Source of the DNA: Avena insularis
Taxonomy: Eukaryota; Streptophyta; Magnoliopsida; Poales; Poaceae
Reading direction: 5' to 3'
DNA: 64,000 bases
Assembly: GCA_023614405.1 (NCBI GenBank)
Contig: CM042697.1
Location: 299,484,954 to 299,548,953, forward strand
Below the pieces are notes generated by a model, which was given only the letters and a program-made list of their open reading frames with translations, made no database searches and had not been told where the DNA came from. Positions 47,401 to 59,660 of this stretch are shown here, piece after piece. The position numbers were made by a program, and so were the translations under genes. The stretch's first letter is position 1; every line of letters begins with the position of its first letter.

Positions 47401-47842
47401 AAGTCCTTTGCTTTGGTGCAAATGGGTCAATTTGACAGTAGGCGGGGTAAATGTAGACCAGAAGTACGAAACAAGAATAGTGGATCTCAACAATTATGTG
47501 TATAGAGACGAACCATTCATCTTAGCCAATGATGTGGCTCAGGGTTTCTATGTGAAGGACAAGACTACAAAACCAAGAAAAAGAAAATATAAGCAAACAG
47601 ATACATCATCAAACGATGAGCCAAAGCGCCACATCGTTCTTTCAGGGAAAATAAACATCATGGGAGTGGAGGACAAGACAGACATGTCAGAAGATTATGA
47701 TAAGTTTCATGAAATTCCGCCCTTTGCAGTGAAGGATGACCCAAGCATCATGTTCATTGATGAAGATGCTCCATGGTTACAGCCACACAGCCATAAGCAA
47801 GTCATATGCTGTATTCTGAATTTTTACTTTGGTGGTTTTTGA
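44494..47842 (+). pseudogene. TNP2-like transposase of CACTA-2
   Basis: Transposase-associated domain from MSRKWMY (44500; CCPCRVCQ at about 44618). Linker with stops near 44650 and 44846. TNP2 core in pieces: 44926-45450 (KIHACINDYILYRGEEY, CPVSG), 45447-45743 (NLPPWLCMKRKF), 45743-46280 (FITINDWPALNNLSGQSNKG, AIDVMHVTKNLCVNL) and 46290-46531. DUF4218-like region 46645-47000 (FPPSFFNIMTHLLVRLV, HSRPEGSI). DUF4216-like region to 47842. At least four frameshifts and several stops; more decayed than the CACTA-1 copy. No second gene was recognised downstream. Confidence 0.85.
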
Positions 47843-47849
47843 GATGCAA

Positions 47850-49735
47850 TCAATATATACATGTAGATCATGTACCTGTAGTTCAAACCGGACCCACTTC
47901 CTACTGGTTCGATAGACATTTGTATTTTTCACCAGGGGTGAACGGAAAGGTTTAAGATCTCCTGGTTGGTACATTGTCCATGTAAGGTGGTCTAGTATTT
48001 TTGGAAAATGTGGTGGTAGCATTTTGAATGAGAATTTTGGTGGTTGTTCACAAAAAACCCCGTTTTTGGCGCTCGGAAAATGGAAAATGGCTTTTTCGTG
48101 CGACGAAAAGGAAAACTTCCTCCTGCAACATTATTTGCCATCCCATGATGCACATGTGTGCATAATATGGGCACAATATCACAAACTATGTCCCGATTCT
48201 AGCCATAACATTGGTCATTTGACCCGAAAGCCAGGAAACCTCGAACATGATAGGTCATTTTGTGAAGGTATTTTCGAGACATAAACAATTTACCAAGTTT
48301 TTATTTTTGCTTCCAACTATGTCACATAATATGACACCATGCGAAGGATTTACATTGTTCGGACCTTTTCTAAATTTCTTATGCCTGTTTCAAAATTTCC
48401 CCGTTTCAAACTATGGTCAAAATGTCGGGCATGAAGATAGGTGACGAGCCTCGCTAAAACTTGCATTGCATCTCTGAAGAAACATCATATTTTGAGTCTA
48501 AATATGATTTTTTTCTTCAAAAAATCATAAGCATTAGATCATATACATGTAGTTCAAACCGGACCCACTTCCTGCCGGTTTGGCAGACATTTGTCTTTTT
48601 CATCAGGGGTGGATGAAAAGGTTTGAGATCTCCTGGTTGGGACATTGTCCATGTAATGTGGTCTAGTATTTTTTGGAAAATATGGTGGTAGCATTTTTAA
48701 TGAGCGTTTTGGTGGTTGTTTCACAAAAACCCCCATTTTGGCGCTCGGAAAATGGGAAATGGCTCTTCCGTGCGACGAAAAGGAAAACTTGCTCCTACAA
48801 AACTGTTTACCATCCCATGATGCACATACATGCACAGTATCACAAACTATGCCCTTATTCTAGCCATAACATTGCTCATTTGACCCAAAAGCCATGAAAC
48901 CTTGAACACGATAGGTCATTTTGTGAAGGTTTTTTCGAGACATAATCAATTTACCAACTTTGGTATTTTTCCTTGCAACTATGTCACATAATATGAAACC
49001 ACGTGAAGGATTTACATTGTTCGGACCATTTTTTAATTTCGTATGCCCGTTTCAAAAATTTCCCGTTTAAAACTATGGTCAAAACGACGGACATGAAGAT
49101 AGGTGATGATCCTTGCTAAAACTTGCATTGGATCTCTAAAGAAACATCATATTGTGAGTCTAAATATGACTTTTTTCAAAAAAATCATGAGCATTAGATC
49201 GTGTAAATGTAGTTTAAACCAGAACCACTTCCTACCGGTTCGGCAGACATTTGTCTTTTTCACCAAGGGTGGATAGAAAGGTTTGAGATCTTTCGGTTGG
49301 GACATTGTCCATGTAATGTGGTCTAGTATTTTTTGAAAATATTGTGGTAGCATTTTTAATGAGCATTTTGGTGGCTGCTTCATAGAACACCCTGTTTTTG
49401 GCGCTCGGAAATGAAAAATGGCTTTTCCGTGCGACGAGAAGGAAAACTTCCTCCTGCAACATTATTTGCCATCCCATGATGCACATGCATGCACAATATG
49501 GGCACAATATTACAAAATATGCCCTTATTCTAGACAGAACATTGGTCATTTGACCCGAACGCCAGGAAACCTCGAAGATGATAGGTCATTTTGTGAAGAT
49601 TTTTTTGAGACATAATCAATTTACCAAGTTTGGTATTTTTCCTTGCAACTATGTCACACAGTATGACACCACGCAAAGGATTTACATTGTTTGCACCTTT
49701 TTTGAATTTCTTATGCCCGTTTCAAAATTTTCCTG
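47850..49735 (+). repeat. ~665-bp tandem repeat, nearly three copies
   Basis: A block including gttcaaaccggacccac, ttggcgctcggaaaatgg, atcccatgatgcacat and a cgtttcaaa...gtcgggcatgaagat end recurs with starts at about 47881, 48552 and 49212 (spacings 671 and 660 bp). It lies in CACTA-2 after the transposase. The short frames within repeat in each unit and are not genes. Confidence 0.9.
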
Positions 49736-49767
49736 TTTAAAACAATGGTAAAAAAGGTGGGCATGAA

Positions 49768-49932
49768 GAGGGAAAGGGCAGGAAAACATGGCGGGAAGCA
49801 GAGGGAAAGGACGGGAACACATGGCTGGAAACAGAGGGAAATGGCTGGAAAACATGGCGGGAAGCCGAGGGAAAGGGTGGGAAACCATGGCGAGAAGCGG
49901 AGGGAAAGGGCGGGCAATTATGGCTAGAAATA
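49768..49932 (+). repeat. 33-bp minisatellite, five units
   Basis: Five consecutive 33-bp units of the type GAGGGAAAGG-(n)-AACATGGCGGGAAG, differing at a few positions each. Because 33 is divisible by three, several frames stay open on both strands; the resulting 11-residue repeat peptides are artefacts of the repeat. Confidence 0.92.
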
Positions 49933-50049
49933 TCTTTAGTCCCAGTTGAAGAAACCAACCGGTACTAAAGATTCATCTATAAATAGATAGCGGGCGAGTG
50001 TCGACATTATGTCGTGAGTGTAGACACTATGTTGTGCTGCTTAATTTAT

Positions 50050-50317
50050 AAATAGGCATCCTTGTGAAGTTATCAACTACAAACAAGATGGTGTGCGGGA
50101 GCAGGGAGACCACTATGTCTAGCTTGAGGGAGATGCCGCCGGAGCCTAGTCCTCCGATATCTTCCACAAGCTGGCCATAGAGGTACTTGCTAATATGTGA
50201 AATTAGTTAGATCCCCGACGTATTGATCTAGCTAGAGAAGTTATAAACTACAAAATGTTGTGCGAGAGCAGGGACACCATTACGGCCATCTTGAGGTATA
50301 TGCCGGTGGAGCCTAGT
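50050..50317 (+). repeat. Diverged ~170-bp direct duplication near the CACTA-2 right side
   Basis: GAAGTTATCAACTACAAA...GTGCGGGAGCAGGGAGACCA at about 50064 and GAAGTTATAAACTACAAA...GTGCGAGAGCAGGGACACCA at about 50234 are two copies, each followed by a related ATGCCGSYGGAGCCTAGT block. No coding evidence. Confidence 0.7.
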
Positions 50318-53300
50318 TGTGACACTCCCGAGATCAAGGCTAAACAAATCCTAGACCTCTGTCTGACATAAGCTTAACCTTGAGCTCGAGGATATCCAGT
50401 GAAGAATCAGTAACATAGCAGTGACCCTATGACACAAAATTATTACAGCAAGCTCATAATTGAGAAAAGAGCCAAATTATTACAAGCAGAGGTTACTTAC
50501 CACAAGCATCAAACAACGCAAGGAAAATTATGCTGTTAAGTATAGGAAATGTAACAAATGGCCTAAGAGGCCTGAATCATAATGATGATGTCCCAACCCA
50601 TAGATTCTAGGCTGCCGGCCGGGAACCCCATGCTACTCGTCGGTGTTGATGTCGTATAGAACTCGTCTTCAGGTGAACACTTACTCTTCTACAAAAGTAT
50701 CAACAGTGCAAGGGTGAGAAAGGGTGTACTCCACAAGACTTATTTCTGTTGGAGTTGTTTTGCATAAAGCCATCTTTCTTTTGTAAAACAAGAGGGAGAA
50801 GAAGCTCGTCTAATCAGAGTATTTTAAAAGGGGATGAGAGAGCGACATCTCCAAAGTATTGATCATCATCATATTTTTATATCCACCAAATCATCAAAAT
50901 ATATACCTCTACTTGGATCACCCCCTCATACCCATGAGGAAGCATCCTTAAGCACACGTTGATCTGCCAAGTTTTATGATTAGGTTATAGTTCTCTATGA
51001 TCTTATAATCTGGTCACCAAGCGTTCATAACTGTGAACACGACTTGTCAAAAAGATTTAACCCTACAGGGGTGTAAACTTTACCCACACGTACCAACGAC
51101 TCTTAATGCCACAATGATTAGCCCTCTTCCTTGGAAGGCCGGCAGAGGGTGGTTGACCACGACCTTTACCTTGCTTTCGCCGAGACCATGAATCACGTCC
51201 TAAGGATGGTTCCGCCGTAACGGGATAAATCCTGAAACCAGTCCCTAGAGATGTGAGGCAAGGTTGGTTTACCAGGGGCTCCATCGACCCCAAGCAACCC
51301 GGTCCACGCTTCCCTACCTGTTATGAATGCACCTCCTTCACCCCCTCTTCCGAAAACGTTTTCAATGCATATGCAAAATGGAAGGCCCAAACTATGTGAC
51401 TCATGGAATCTACTAGGAAAGTTAGTTAATCGAGGGGTTCCCAAGCCCCGTGTGGTTGTACGCTCGTCTCGGTTCCAAAGGCAAGAACTCGGTTCCTAGT
51501 GGTGGCGAGCATGGAACTATAAAAACCACATCCCACCATGGCTTTCCATACAAGCCCTAGCATGTTTAACATTTACCATCGATCTCACCTCATCAGAATA
51601 TCTCGATCTCATGTCATACTAGATTATCTGCATATGATACATCATCTGGATGGACCAGTACTGACAGCTATGCATGGCTAAGAAGACACATATATAATCT
51701 CTAGGAGTGCACACAAGACAAACCTAGTTATGCTAGGAGCAGTGGATCAGGTAATATAAGCTCAAAGGGATTAATGCAACAGATAGGATACTCTATCTAT
51801 CGATAAAAGACCATAGTAGAATCATATGCACCATGGCAGGAATTGAAATGCTTTCGAAATCATAGGATTATATCATGGTGGGGCTATGCTTGCCTTTGCC
51901 CGTTGAAAACCAATATGCAAATCTTTGTAAGCCTTGGGTTTGACTTGATTATAGTTGGTCAAGTATTGTTCCTTGACCTTCAACGCTCTTGATCTTGCTC
52001 TTCAATCTTGATCTCGATCTTGATATCGTATTCTACCAGAGAAGAAGTAGAAACACCGGAAAGAAAGGGAAACAATCAACACAAGGCATCATGCAATGCT
52101 CAAGCAAGGATGATTATATGACAAGTTAAATTGTATCAAAATGAAACCCTAAAACATGCTTGGCAATTTAAGCGGTGTCCAAGCGGTATAAACCCTAATC
52201 CGGAGAAACGTCGGAATCACCTATGGGGGTCCATTTGTTCTTCTAATTAAACTTATCATTAAAGTTGTTGAACAATGCATGATGATAGCTTAAATAGTTA
52301 GATATCATTTTTCTAAACATTTTGATATATTATTTGTATTTTTGACTTATAAATCAAAAGTTATTGAATTTACAAGTTTTATTTATTTTCTAAAATTATT
52401 TAAACTATTTTAAATTGATTTACTGTGTCACGATTACGTCAGCACAGGGGTGGGGGTCATTTTTCACCGAGGCAGAACGTAGCCACAATGGCTGACCGGT
52501 GGGCCTCAGGGCCATGTCGGATGCCACACGGGCATATTGGGACCCGCGGTTGGCTGATCGGGGATGACCGCGCACGATGGTGTCACAATGATCTCGGCAT
52601 GCCATCACACCTATGGTCACCTCGCAGATCGACGACGGGGACGACACACGAGGCGGTGTGGGGCTGCGTGGCTTGGCCTAATCAAACCAGGGCATCGAGG
52701 CGGACCTTGAAGTGGCGGCGCCGCCCCTGTATGGTCACCAGAGCGTGGCCTTGGATGGGGAGCGGCGGCACTACTTGCGGCACGGATGGAGCGGCGGCTA
52801 TGAAGCGTGAGGAAGATGAAGGGGAGGTCCAGGAGGACCGGCGACTCACCCTAGACACGTGTGCAGACTCGGCGAGGGCAGAGGAGGTCAGGGTCAACGT
52901 CAATGGTGATGGCGAGCGACGTCGGGTCGGGGAAGACGCTGTCGAAGTGGGCGATTGTGAGCGCTCGGGCTCGATTCCTGCTGTGGGGAAGTAGATGGCG
53001 GCGAGGCGGAGCTCCTAGGCTGCTCAGCGGGGCTCGGCGAGGCTTCAAACGATGGCGACGATTGGGACCCGAGTGGGTAGGGTTTCGGCCAGAGAGAAGA
53101 ACGCCCGAGAAAGAGGGCGCAAGGGATAGTGAGAGGATAGGGATGAGAGGGAGACGTGCGCAGCAGTCTTATCCTTGTCCAGAGCTCGACGGATGGTGCA
53201 GAGTGGGCGATGGAGATCGACGGCACCGGTGGCGACAGATAGCAGCTTGTTATCGTCGACGACGACAACGAGGGAGGACGCCGAACTGGTACAGGCCAAG

Positions 53301-53746
53301 GGTGGGCTGGCTTGGGCCTAAGTTGGGCCACGAAAAAGCTTACGAGGCAGGCTGTTGACGGCTACGCTATGCGGCAGAGAGAGGGAGGGGGTAGCTGGGA
53401 TGGCCTGTTTGGCTGCCGGCTCTATTTTTTTCTGCCAAATTTTTTTACTTTTCCTGTAATCCTTCTTGTTTGTATTTCTAATTTAAAATATGTTTTGATA
53501 CATTTCAAAAATACTAGAAGGTCTATAAACTAGTAAAATATTGAGGGGGCCCTTTTAATCAATTTGGGCTCCAATCGTTTTGCTACTTTTCAAAATATAA
53601 ACACCATTTGAATTGATTTCAAAGAGAGGGAGAAGGTTAGGGTTTAGGGTTTTATTTTAATTTTCTTTGCATGCATTTTTAAGAGATGATGCTCATGATG
53701 CACAAACAAACCCTAATACAAGATTAACTAAAATTGGGGTGTTACA
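50318..53746 (-). repeat. 3' LTR of element C
   Basis: The minus strand starts TGTAACACCCCAATTTTAG at 53746 and ends ...CGGGAGTGTCACA at 50318 (about 3.43 kb). A GC-rich block at 52430-53340 produces overlapping open frames on both strands (for example 52425-52994, 52861-53358, 52900-53331). They lack any domain and are rejected. CACTA-2 sequence lies to the left. Confidence 0.7.
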
Positions 53747-53766
53747 GATCTATCCCCCTTATGAGA
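53747..53766 (-). other. Polypurine-rich tract of element C
   Basis: The minus strand reads AAGGGGGATAGATC before the LTR start TGTAACACC, consistent with a PPT and with minus orientation. Confidence 0.65.
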
Positions 53767-54722
53767 ATCTCGACCCGAGATTCTTAAGGTAGGAAGAGAG
53801 ACAGAGAGAGGAAGAAACAAGGTCACTCTAAAGATAAGAGGGAAACACACTAAACAACACACTGAGTATCTCATGGTCAACTTATGGAGGAGTGTTTAGA
53901 AACAACTATGAGATGACATCATGGAACATGCCAAGATAACGAAGGAAACAAGAGGAGAAGGTTTCAAGTTATTAGATAACTGGTCTTCATAAAGATTGAG
54001 ACCATGGAGTTTGCATAAGAGTTTAACCTTCTGAGAGGGAGAGCTTACAGCAGAAAGAACATGACCACATACTTCGAGAGATGAACCTCTAATAAACGGC
54101 TTAAGTAGAGATTTTGGGCTATAGAGATATCTATCAACAAAACCAAGCTGTTGAACTGCTTTCAAAACAGAAGGGTCACTCTTTCATTCAATAGAAGGCC
54201 AAGATGGAAAGGTATTTTGGTGGAGAGGACTCATAAGAGTCACAAGGAACATGTAACAATAGAAACTGTTGATTACCAAAGTCATAGTCACTCTTAAACA
54301 TGATTGAGAAAGCGAAGGAAAATCTTTATTCATCTAGGTATATCGAAATCTTTGCCAAATATCATGATATCACTATACACCACTAGATGAATAGGTAAGA
54401 AGATTCCTGATGACACGATAATAAAGAAACTTCATTCTCAGACTTCAATTACTTGGCACACCAAAGTGTTTGAAAACATAAAAGGGTCTGGAGGATCGAC
54501 CGAGAGACATTTAGCAACACTAATTTATATGTTCTCCTTGATGTTCGAGAAATCAAAATCAAGTAAAGGTTGGACTCCGGATACAAAGGAAACCATAAGC
54601 ACAACTCCTATAATAAGTCATAGAAGATGCCTCATGAAGTGTCGTGGTGGTGGCACGACAGATGCCATGGGTAGGCTAAAGTTTGGGGCCAATTGATGCT
54701 AGAGGGATCCGGGGAGGGAAGA
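53767..54722 (-). other. Non-coding internal segment of element C
   Basis: About 950 bp, purine-rich on the plus strand near 53790-53830. No gag or pol motif in six frames; short frames (53896-54165, 54466-54696) have no recognisable domain. It could be the spacer between pol and PPT, or the body of a non-autonomous element. Confidence 0.5.
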
Positions 54723-55425
54723 TGTAGTGATTTCTATACTCAAATGACTAACACATAGATCTTTATTTCTCCTCAATAACTACAAATGCTCCTTGAGCTG
54801 TTTTCAGGAAGAAGAGAGCAACTACCCGAGCCTTCCAGTGTAGAATGAATCGATCCCCTCTCAGGAGCCCGTGTCTCCCCTTATAAAGGGGTGCCTTGGT
54901 TCCTCCTAGGGCTGACGTGGCAAGCATATTCGAGGAATATGCTTGTACCAATATGGTAACTCGGCGAACTCCTTTCCGTGTCTCCCTTCTATCGACGACA
55001 ATGTTCCAGAGAGCTCCGCATGCGCGCCTCGGGCTCCCTAACTGTCACCTCCGTGACCTTCTTCTGCCCTTCTGCTCCTCTGCTCCTTGTCCTTTATGCT
55101 TGGCTCTGTTCAGATTCCCCCTAGATAGTGACTAGGGTTTGACCATAGGCACCTCCTTCTCCTACAAGCTTCGTGTTACTCGGCCTTGTCTCGCATAACT
55201 CGGCTCGGCCTTCACCTGCATTCAAGTTAGTCAGACTCGCTTGGCCGACTTAACTCATATGTCGGTCGGATAAGGTGTTACTCCTTCTGTAGCTGTCATG
55301 ACCTTGCTTATCTCGGCCGACTCTTACATGACTCGGCCGATATAAACAGTAACTCGGCTCATGACAAGGGAGACTCCTTTCGTCTTTCCCCTTTCTTGAC
55401 CCTATTCGGGGTCACCTCCCCAACA
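54723..55425 (-). repeat. 3' LTR of element B
   Basis: About 703 bp; the minus strand begins TGTTGGGGAGGTGACC and ends GAAATCACTACA. It is preceded by CTTCGGGGACTAA as PPT-like sequence at 55426-55440. Left boundary judged by TG/CA only, since the 5' LTR is outside the window. Confidence 0.7.
54891..54898 (-). promoter_or_regulatory. TATA-like box in the element B LTR
   Basis: The minus strand reads TTTATAAG within CCCTTTATAAGGGG, a near-palindromic context. Reasonable position for the element promoter, but the equivalent 5' LTR is not visible. Confidence 0.45.
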
Positions 55426-55818
55426 TTAGTCCCCGAAGCTGGTGTGGTCCTACCTGTAACCTCGACCGGGCCACATCAGTTTCCCAACATACATCTCTCC
55501 TTATTTCCGAGTTAATTTTTTTGGTTCGAGGTTTCCGCGCAGCTTCCTGAGCACGCCCCGTCCTACGTGTACCACTCATCATTATTCTTCTAGTTTTTTG
55601 TTCCTCTGCAGTGCCCACTGACAAGCTACAGTGATTACTGCGCCCATCGCGTCGGCGCAGTGATGCCTCGAGTACCGCATCGGTCAGGAGGCCCGATCCT
55701 CTCCTGCGCCGTGTGGTCTTCGGTGTGGCTCCACTCAGTTGCGAGTGGTTCCGCCGCACACGTGATTTACACGGTTAGCGTGCGCACCCACAATCCCACT
55801 ACCGCCAGGACTGCGCGG

Positions 55819-55826
55819 TTATAAGG
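55819..55826 (+). promoter_or_regulatory. Candidate TATA box of the element B antisense gene
   Basis: TTATAAGG in a GC-rich setting, followed after about 30 bp by a CT-rich stretch (ttactttccccctttgctcacc) like a plant transcription start. It would drive the plus-strand gene that starts at 55939 or 56191, opposite to the LTR promoter. Confidence 0.5.
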
Positions 55827-58603
55827 AGGGGTGCGGGGCTAGAGGATTTACTTTCCCCCTTTGCTCACCGTTCTTATTCTTCCTTCTCGCGCCCGTGCCT
55901 CTGTTCGTGCGCTGGTGGCTGTGCCATTGTCGATCTACTTGATGGCGACGCTGCAGTTCTTCTGCCCCGACGACCTCACCGCCGTGCGCTTCTTCGCCGC
56001 CTCCGCGGGTGAGTTATTCTACAACGCCGCTGCTAGATTTCCGCCCTAGGCTATCCTTCGGTTTCCCAGATTCCTCGCGGCGGTTCTTCTTTGTCGCGCC
56101 ATCGCGTTCGTTAGAATCACGACGGGGCCCTGCACTTCTAGGCCTCCCTCCGCCGCTAGTTTCTCCTCCGTTGATTCCTCCGGCGAGACGATGTCTAGTT
56201 CTGCCAGTGGAACGCTCGTCGAAGATGATGACCTTGTGTCCGGTCCAGAACAGGGCTCTTGGCAGTGCTCCTCTGTCACTCGTCGTGAGATTGAGTGGCT
56301 GATTAGGACACGTCGGAGTCCTACCGAGGTAAGCTGTCGCTTGCCCGGCAAAGAATCCTCTCCTGTACTCAACGAAGGCGACTACGTTGTTTTCATGTCC
56401 CACTTTGCTCGTGGGTTCGGCCTCCCCCTTAGCGATTTTGCTAGGGAATTTCTTGATTACTTCGGCCTCCAGCCGCATCACCTTCCGGCTAATGCTATTG
56501 CCTCCTTGTCTGCTTTCATCTCGGCCTCGGAGGGGTACTTCGGCCTCTGGCCCTCCGTGTCTGTCTGGTCTAAATTCTTCCAGATCCGATCTAATGTTGT
56601 TCCGGACAAATCTCTTCACCCCTCCGAGAAATCCCTTACTCAGTGTGGAGCCACGTCCATTACACCTCGGAGAAACTTCGAGTTCCCCCGTGTTGCCGGC
56701 CTCGAGTCTTGCAAGAAATGGCATAGATCATTTTTCTATGTCAAGAACAATGGAAAAGAAGACAAGATTCGGCTCCCTGCCTTTTCTATTGGCACCCCTT
56801 CCAAGAAGAATTGGAACTACAATCCCACGAAGAGCCATGCTTTGGCCGAGGCATTCGAGATTCAGCTCAAGGAGTTGATCCGCGCTGGGCTCCGCGGTGA
56901 GGATCTGATGACCACATTCGTCAGCAGCCGAATCTGCCCCTTCCAGATTCTGTCTCACATGCTTTGTTACATGAGTGGTCCTCTCGATCCCAACCGAGTT
57001 TCGACGGTTGAGCTTGACGACTATCTTATTTATAAGCGTGTCCGAGCTATCTTCAAGACTGATATGCCGGAGGACTAGACATGGGGACTGAAGCCGTTCA
57101 CTCATGGAATCCCCCTGAGGTAAATTTACGACGTGTTGTGTTTGTTTCCGAGTCGCGTTTGTGACTATTCTTTTGCTAACTCTACTTTGTTTCTTTTCTC
57201 GCAGAGGTTTATGGAGCAAAAGATCGAGGATGCCGAGGTTCTAGCTCTTCCATGGACCGCAGATCGGAATACCCTGGACAGCGGGGAACCTGACTCAGAA
57301 GAGTTTGTCCCTAAGTCGGATGTTGCTCCGGCTCGCGTCCGTGGCAAGACCTCAGCCCATGGGGATGAAGGTGACTCGGACGACGTCCAAATTCTTGAGG
57401 TAGTTGCCGCGATGCCTATCTCTTACGCATTTCCGGCTCCTACTTTCCCAGCTAATCCAGCCGGTAAGGTGCACGACGCCGAGCCTCTTGCTTCTCGAGA
57501 TTCTGCTGCCTCAAAGAAGCGCATCGCTCCGGTAGGTCCCTCCAACGCTGCTCCGAAGAAGCGAGTGAAGAACTCTTCCCAACATATTCTGAGGCGTAAG
57601 ACCATGCCTGGGGTTACTGGGTGAGTTTATTTTCATTCGTATTTCTTGTTTCTCTCTTTGTCTTTTGATTCGACCTTTTGTCCTTTGCAGAGCTTCTCTC
57701 TCTGCCAAGCCAAGTGGTCCGAGTATGACAAGCCATACAACTCGGCAGCCTTATTCTCCGCCCCCTGAAGATACTCGGGCTCCTAGTCCCTCTCGTGTTG
57801 ACTCTCCTCCTGCGCCGACTCAGACATCGCCTCGGCGAGATGTACCCACAGCTCCCACCGTTAACACTGACATAACTCCGCCAGTAGATCACCCTGTTGA
57901 ACCTGTTGCCCCTGCTATGACCACCGAAGTTTCCCCCGTTATTCCTTTGACCACCACAATTCCAGCTGCTACTCCAACTCTAGCCGAGGATATCACCATC
58001 TCGGCCCCCTTTGAAACCATAGTTCCTCCTGCACCCAAATATGCCACTCCTAGTTCCGAGGTTGCTGCCCCTGCCGAAACCTCTTCTAAGACTAGGAAGG
58101 TTGTTGTCACCAAACCTTCAGCATCTCAGAAGGGGCCGGCTAGGTCTTCTCAACCCAACATAGCTGATGCACTCCGCAAGGGGGCTTCCTCTGCTAAGCC
58201 TGTTGTCAGCCCGACCGCTGATACTCAGCTTACTCTTCACAAGAGTCCCGCGGCTGCGGTAGTTACCCAATGGGTCCGAGGTAAAGTGCTGACCCGTACT
58301 GAGAGTGGGAACAACCTCGGCTCTTTGGTGGAATACGCCAATAATTGGAACGCTGCCGATCAGCTTGAGGGCAATCCGAGTAGCCAGCCATTTCAGCTTT
58401 CCGACATCAGAAGTCGTTTGCATATGGCTACTAAGATTGTTCTTGACAGTGATAAGATGAACGAGGTAAGCGCTTCTGTTGATATTTTGTCTATTATTCA
58501 AATGCTAGTATATATACACTAGTCCCCGAAGCTTGCAACCGAATAACTTGTTGTTCGTTTGGAAGCTTTGTTAGGCTTCAAATGTCTTATTTGCTAAATC
58601 AAT

Positions 58604-58930
58604 CCGGATTTGTTTTGGCTTGGAATATCCAGCCACCTAGAGCCGAGTTAAGTTTTATTTGGCTCGGATCTGTTTTAGCTTTGAATATCCAGCCACCTAG
58701 ATCCGAGTTAAGTTTTATCTGACTCGGATCTGTTTTAGCTTTGAATATCCAGCCACCTAGATCCGAGTTAACTTTTATTTGACTCAGATCTGTTTTAGCT
58801 TTAAATATCCAGCCACCTAGATCCAAGTTAAGTTTAATCTGACTCGGATCTGTTTTGGCTTTAAATATCCAGCCACCTAGATCCGAGTTCAGTTTTATCT
58901 GACTCGGATCTATTTTAGCTTTGAATATCC
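58604..58930. repeat. 60-bp tandem repeat in intron 3 of the antisense gene
   Basis: Five nearly identical 60-bp units (TTGAATATCCAGCCACCTAG, ATCCGAGTTAAGTTTTAT, GACTCGGATCTG blocks) in exact register at 58621, 58681, 58741, 58801 and 58861, fading at 58930. The exact 60-bp period keeps a minus-strand frame open (58599-59006) that encodes a 20-residue repeat; this is regarded as a by-product. Confidence 0.92.
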
Positions 58931-59526
58931 AATTGTGTAATTCATTTTGGTACTTAGGTTGCCCATGATCGGCGGACAGCCGAATTTCAAAAGTTGCTCT
59001 TTGCACACAAGAAATTGCAAGAGAAATATGAGAAAGTTCTCCCCGTGGTGAAGAAAACTGGTAATTTAATAAATCTTTGTGTTGTTCCTTAAGTTCTTAA
59101 CATTTTCGGCTTGATGTGCTAATTCATTCTTTGCTGGTATGCAGCTAACATCAATAATCTTAATATCCGCCTTACCAAGAAAGTTAAAGCTCTGGAAGGT
59201 TAGTTATTCTTCTCGTCTATTGATTTTCGTTCGAGATAAATCCTTAGTTTCTTATAACGTTCCGGCTTTGGTATAGCCGAGTTACAAACATTTGCAGCAT
59301 CGCATCAAGAATGCATATCCATGCCTGATACGATGCTGCATTTTTTAGAACAAGCCGCCACTCATTCGACGCAGCTTAAAGAAAAGGACGATGAGATAAC
59401 CCGATTACGCGCCGAGGTTGAGTCTCTTAAGCTTTCGCAGAAATCCGAATTGGAAAAAGTTGATTAGGAGTTCTCTGAAGAAAAGAGTCGGCTGAGCGTG
59501 CAATTGCAGAAAGACAGGGAACTCCT

Positions 59527-59660
59527 CGATGCTGCCGAGCTGAAGAATCGGATGATGGGCGAGGAAATCACTCGCTTTGAGAAGAATAAGGCTCGATGCT
59601 GCCGAGCTGAAGAATCGGATGATGGGCGAGGAAATCACTCGCTTTGAGAAGAATAAGGCC
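59527..59660 (+). repeat. 67-bp tandem duplication in exon 6 of the antisense gene
   Basis: The block starting CGATGCTGCCGAGCTGAAG at 59527 is repeated from 59594 with almost no change. 67 is not a multiple of three, so the duplication shifts the coiled-coil reading frame. The near identity of the copies indicates a recent event. Confidence 0.92.

Larger units (their letters stand above)
43681..50317 (+). mobile_element. CACTA-2 transposon, right end missing
   Basis: Begins CACTAGTAGAAAAC, a CACTA-type end, followed by subterminal TAGTCCCGGT / ACCGGGACTA repeats. A degraded TNP2-like gene reads left to right. Tandem repeats follow and a subterminal-like patch (TAGTCCCAGTTG, CCGGTACTAAAG) reappears at 49936-49970. 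No closing terminal repeat is found before the LTR at 50318, so element C probably interrupted or truncated it. Confidence 0.8.
50318..54722 (-). mobile_element. LTR retrotransposon C, 3' part, no coding seen
   Basis: A 3.4-kb minus-strand 3' LTR followed on its right by a PPT and 0.98 kb of internal sequence, then cut by element B. Family not recognised; the TGTAACACCCC start is common in large gypsy-type grass LTRs. The missing 5' part would lie right of element B, beyond the window. Confidence 0.65.

Noticed and set aside
49682..49958. Overlapping frames on both strands with 11-residue repeats
   Set aside because: Generated by the 33-bp minisatellite, whose period keeps several frames open at once.
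52420..53358. Overlapping long frames on both strands in element C LTR
   Set aside because: A GC-rich LTR block with no conserved motif; the frames overlap in conflicting directions.
58599..59006. Minus-strand 135-codon frame with a 20-residue repeat, as a real gene
   Set aside because: It is the antisense of an intronic 60-bp tandem repeat and has no start context or homologous domain; kept only as a repeat observation.
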